16,024 nucleotides of DNA from positions 1 through 16,024 of the forward strand of contig JAITDK010000327.1 of NCBI GenBank assembly GCA_031282605.1, read 5' to 3'. Within the stretch, counting starts at the first letter, position 1, and each line of letters begins with the position of its first letter. This document shows, in pieces, positions 13,991 through 16,024 of the stretch. The stretch is from Oscillospiraceae bacterium (lineage in GTDB: Bacteria; Bacillota; Clostridia; Christensenellales; Aristaeellaceae). The notes beneath the pieces are model-generated. The model searched no databases and was not told the origin of the DNA. It was given only the letters and a program-made list of their open reading frames with translations. Position numbers and translations under genes: made by a program.

Positions 13991-14932
13991 TCAGAACATA
14001 GCGCTTTCAGGGTCGATTTTCGTGACCGCCTTGTTGACCAACAGCACGAGTATCAGACCGACTGCGGATTGATACAATCCCGCGGCGGTGGACATACCCA
14101 CGTTGCCTATATTAATGAGGCTTCTATAGATATACGTATCGATGACGTCCGTAACAGGGTACAGCCGTCCCGTGTCCCGCGTTACGGAAAAGAACAGCCC
14201 GAAATCGCCCCTGAATATGTTGCCCATCGCCATTATCAGCGAGACGCCGATTATGAACCGCAGATGCGGAAGCGTCACATATACCGCTTGTTTCAGCTTG
14301 CCGGCGCCGTCGAGCGCCGCGGCTTCATAGTATTCGCTGGATATGCCGGAGATAACGGCCAGGTAGAGTACGGTGGAGTAACCCGCGTTCTTCCAGCAAT
14401 TAACGAACACCAGCAGCCCCGGCCATAGATCGCGCTGGCGGTAGTAATCGATCTTGGTGCCCATCGCCCGGTTGATCATGCCATAGTCGCGCTCTATGAA
14501 CGCCATCAGTACGATCGAGACGACCGCCCATGACAGGAAGTATGGCAGCATGTATACGGTCTGCAGGGCTTTCGCGGTTTTATGCGACAGAAGTTCTGAC
14601 AGCATCAGCGCGAGCGCGACCGCGACGATCATGTTTACGATAATGAACGCCAGGTTGTACAGCACTGTGTTGCGCGTGATGGTATAGGCGTCCGTTGTGG
14701 AGAACAGGAACTTAAAATTGGCCAGACCGACGAACGAACTGCCGAATATCCCCTTGCCCACGTTGAAATCCTGAAACGCGATCATTAGTCCCAGCATCGG
14801 CAGGTACGCAAACACAATCAGCGCCGCTGCGCCCGGCAACGCCATGACATACAAGGGCGCGTCCTCGCGCTTGAATATACGGTGCTTTGTCCGTGCGGTA
14901 TTTGTTTTAACGTCCGCGCCCAACGCCGCCAT
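13991..14932 (-). CDS. Carbohydrate ABC transporter permease, LplB type
   Basis: A 313-residue inner-membrane permease of the CUT1 MalF/LplB subfamily. It starts with a cytoplasmic basic tail (KHRIFKRED), then a first helix (PLYVMALPGAAALIVFAYLP) with the LplB hallmark PMLGLMIAFQDFNVGKGIFG. The EAA loop is EAAALDGAGKLKQAVYVTLP at about 203-222. First gene of the operon, with GAGG 8 nt before the ATG, behind a strong promoter (14976-15004). With the downstream LplC-type permease it forms the membrane pore of a sugar importer. Named by family only; the sugar is not known. Confidence 0.92.
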   Translation of the reverse strand: MAALGADVKTNTARTKHRIFKREDAPLYVMALPGAAALIVFAYLPMLGLMIAFQDFNVGKGIFGSSFVGLANFKFLFSTTDAYTITRNTVLYNLAFIIVNMIVAVALALMLSELLSHKTAKALQTVYMLPYFLSWAVVSIVLMAFIERDYGMINRAMGTKIDYYRQRDLWPGLLVFVNCWKNAGYSTVLYLAVISGISSEYYEAAALDGAGKLKQAVYVTLPHLRFIIGVSLIMAMGNIFRGDFGLFFSVTRDTGRLYPVTDVIDTYIYRSLINIGNVGMSTAAGLYQSAVGLILVLLVNKAVTKIDPESAMF

Positions 14933-14961
14933 CTCGTTCGCCTCGATTCCATTCGCCCACT

Positions 14962-14977
14962 CTATCTACATAGATAG
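14962..14977. promoter_or_regulatory. Candidate operator: perfect 7-bp inverted repeat at the transporter promoter
   Basis: CTATCTA-CA-TAGATAG (14962-14968 and 14971-14977) overlaps the end of the -10 box (14976-14981) and covers the expected transcript start of the transporter operon. A repressor bound here would block transcription. No regulator gene is in the window, so its identity is unknown. Confidence 0.5.
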
Positions 14978-15004
14978 TATATATCGCTTTTTTATAAATG
15001 TCAA
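14976..15004 (-). promoter_or_regulatory. Strong sigma-A promoter of the LplB-LplC-SBP operon
   Basis: Minus strand perfect TTGACA (15004-14999), a 17-nt A/T-rich spacer and TATACT (14981-14976). The predicted start at about 14969 gives a 35-40 nt leader before the ATG at 14932. Confidence 0.75.
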
Positions 15005-15130
15005 GCCCAATATATAACATAACTGTATATCATGCATTAAATCTGTCGGCGCAGTCATACCTAATAGGGATTTCGCATAGGCTCGATACGAATCCATCGC
15101 GGCTTATCATTACTATAACGGGAGGCAGTT

Positions 15131-15964
15131 ATGAAAAAGATCGCTTCAATGCTGACGATAGTGGCTATACTTACGCTCGCGCTATTATCGCTGACCCTAC
15201 CCGCGTACGCGGACAAACTGGATGAAATCAAGGCAGCCGGCGTGCTGGTCGTAGGTACGCAGATCGATTTCCCGCCGTATGAATTCTACTTCCCCAACCC
15301 GGAGACGGGCATTGAGGAGCCGCAGGGGTTTGAGATACAGATGGCGCGCGGGCTGGCGGAGTCGCTGGGCGTGGAGCTGGAGCTGCGCGACCAGTCGTTC
15401 TCGGGTATGCTCACGGCGCTGCGCAACGGAGAGATGGATTGCGTAATATCCGGGTTATCAATCAAGCCGGATCGGCAGGAGGTAGTGGATTTTTCGGACG
15501 TGTACTTCGGCGGCAAACAGGTGTTGCTATCCAGGACGGATATCGCGGATAGCCTGACAAAGCCAGAGGATCTGGCCGGCATGAGGCTCGCCGCAATGAC
15601 AGGCTCGCTGCAGGCCGGAGTCGCCGAGGAGCAATTCTCCTCCGCCAATATCATACTGATGGATCGCCTGGCGCTGATAGTGATGGATCTGAGGCTGGGG
15701 TATCTGGACGGTATATTGCTGACCGATTATGTAGCGAATACATATGTCACGCTGTTCCCTGACGAGCTTGCGATCACCAGCGTGCCCGTCACGTATACGG
15801 GCGGCAAGGGCTGCGGCGTCGCGGTGCAGAAGGGCGATAACGAAACGCTGCTGCAGGCGATCAACGAATTCCTCGCGAGGGTGAAGAGCGACGGCACGTT
15901 CGACAAATGGGTCGAGGACGCTATCGCGCTGAACGCGCAGCTAATCGCGACGGAGTTTGAGTAG
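15131..15964 (+). CDS. Family 3 (amino-acid-type) ABC transporter solute-binding protein
   Basis: A 277-residue protein with a signal peptide of about 27 residues (hydrophobic core TIVAILTLALLSLTLP, cleavage probably after AYA, before DKLDEI). The mature protein has the family 3 pattern: VLVVGTQIDFPPYEFYF, GFEIQMARGLAESLGVELEL, FSGMLTALRNGEMDCVISGL, KPDRQEVVDFSDVYF, DLAGMRLAAMTGSLQAG and a late GCGVAVQKGDNETLLQAINE. It would bind an amino acid or other small polar solute outside the membrane. There is no lipobox cysteine. The ATG follows GGGAGG. No clear plus-strand promoter was found. The downstream terminator suggests it may be monocistronic; permease partners are not in the window. Confidence 0.9.
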   Translation: MKKIASMLTIVAILTLALLSLTLPAYADKLDEIKAAGVLVVGTQIDFPPYEFYFPNPETGIEEPQGFEIQMARGLAESLGVELELRDQSFSGMLTALRNGEMDCVISGLSIKPDRQEVVDFSDVYFGGKQVLLSRTDIADSLTKPEDLAGMRLAAMTGSLQAGVAEEQFSSANIILMDRLALIVMDLRLGYLDGILLTDYVANTYVTLFPDELAITSVPVTYTGGKGCGVAVQKGDNETLLQAINEFLARVKSDGTFDKWVEDAIALNAQLIATEFE

Positions 15965-15980
15965 CGTTAATAATAAACGC

Positions 15981-16012
15981 AAAACCGCTTCCGGCTCTCC
16001 GGGCGCGGTTTT
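15981..16012 (+). terminator. Terminator after the family 3 solute-binding protein gene
   Basis: AAAACCGC (15981-15988) pairs with GCGGTTTT (16005-16012), with an inner CCGG-CTCT-CCGG stem. The closing T residues form the short U-tract. It begins 17 nt after the TAG stop codon. Confidence 0.7.
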
Positions 16013-16024
16013 ACGTCGGTGGAT

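Overview
The window looks like a chromosomal segment from a moderately GC-rich member of the Bacillota (Clostridia-like). This is inferred from four things: strong AGGAGG-type ribosome binding sites, an LplB/LplC-type sugar ABC importer with a DUF3502 solute-binding protein, a Bacillota-style DinB with a GTG start, and a candidate Bacillota-type small hydrophobic toxin gene with an antisense RNA. No rRNA, tRNA, transposase, integrase or CRISPR array was seen. Almost all genes lie on the minus strand; the exceptions are dinB, the last gene (a family 3 solute-binding protein) and a candidate antisense RNA.

Layout from left to right. Positions 1-215 (minus) hold a GC-rich, hairpin-filled stretch with its own sigma-A-type promoter, probably a structured RNA or long leader that runs off the left edge. 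Positions 234-1328 (minus) encode an extracellular solute-binding-like protein without transporter partners. Divergent from it, 1426-2679 (plus) encodes a Y-family DNA polymerase IV. Convergent to that, 2707-6329 (minus) is a two-gene operon of a BrxD-like P-loop ATPase followed by an Lhr-like helicase. This pair resembles the brxD/brxHI pair of type 2 BREX, but none of the other BREX genes is present. The junction between the two genes is a five-copy 10-bp tandem repeat that creates nested micro-ORFs ending on the helicase start codon.

Positions 6425-10994 (minus) are a compact sugar-metabolism operon: a BadF/BadG-type (N-acetylglucosamine-like) kinase, two tandem SIS-domain phosphosugar-binding proteins, and a DUF5107 mutarotase-fold protein with C-terminal TPR-like repeats. 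Upstream, 11477-14932 (minus) is an LplB-LplC-SBP carbohydrate importer with a near-consensus promoter and an inverted-repeat operator candidate. The simplest reading is that the importer brings in an (amino-)sugar or oligosaccharide that the kinase operon then processes; the substrate cannot be told from the sequence.

Between these two operons (11053-11391) is a candidate type I toxin-antitoxin module. It comprises a 32-residue hydrophobic peptide with a basic tail on the minus strand, whose start codon sits inside a 12-bp hairpin, and a convergent RNA of about 90 nt on the plus strand with its own promoter and terminator. At the right edge, 15131-15964 (plus) encodes an amino-acid-type (family 3) solute-binding protein followed by a terminator.
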